DNA of 6,079 nucleotides from an uncultured Prevotella sp. (lineage in GTDB: Bacteria; Bacteroidota; Bacteroidia; Bacteroidales; Bacteroidaceae): assembly GCA_937880835.1 (NCBI GenBank), contig CALGRN010000303.1, positions 1 to 6,079 of the forward strand, given 5' to 3'. The position numbers and the translations under genes were made by a program. Of the stretch, positions 6,079 through 6,079 are shown piece after piece. Each line of letters opens with the position of its first letter. Position 1 is the first letter of the stretch. A model generated the notes under the pieces. That model was not told the origin of the DNA. It ran no database searches and worked only from the letters and a program-made list of their open reading frames with translations.

Positions 6079-6079
6079 C

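Overview
The window looks like a chromosomal segment from a Bacteroidota (Bacteroidales, Prevotella-like) genome. It is moderately AT-rich. It holds the end of a protein with a type IX secretion (T9SS)-style C-terminal domain, a DUF3943-type envelope protein, a surface-repeat protein, and a promoter box that fits the Bacteroidota TAnnTTTG consensus. The genus is inferred from style only.

Layout from left to right. (1) Positions 2-343 (+) are the 3' end of a secreted protein that begins outside the window, closed by a strong intrinsic terminator (395-431). (2) Positions 432-857 form a gene-free convergent intergenic region. It holds a pair of inverted REP-like hairpins with GTAG heads (522-549 and 563-590), and an array of four 16-bp units at an exact 22-bp period (694-775). 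(3) A minus-strand terminator (856-902) ends a two-gene minus-strand operon. In transcription order this is a repeat-containing envelope protein (3673-2549), then, 21 bp later, a DUF3943-like envelope protein (2527-971). A good -7 promoter box lies at 3706-3713, just upstream. (4) Positions 3714-4155 are gene-free and hold a second 22-bp-period four-unit array (3960-4064), whose outer units form a perfect 30-bp inverted repeat. (5) From 6078 down to 4156 (-) lies the C-terminal 640 residues of an SF1B (DNA2/UPF1-like) helicase whose N-terminus lies beyond the right edge.

The two genes of the minus-strand operon both encode exported proteins with signal peptides and beta-rich bodies, so they probably act together in the outer membrane; their function is unknown. 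The helicase is a separate, cytoplasmic DNA/RNA-handling gene.

The most unusual content is non-coding. The two arrays share unit sequence, unit number, unit order, inversion of the last unit and the 22-bp spacing, while their 6-bp spacers and flanks differ. This marks them as members of one dispersed, structured repeat family that no gene in the window explains.
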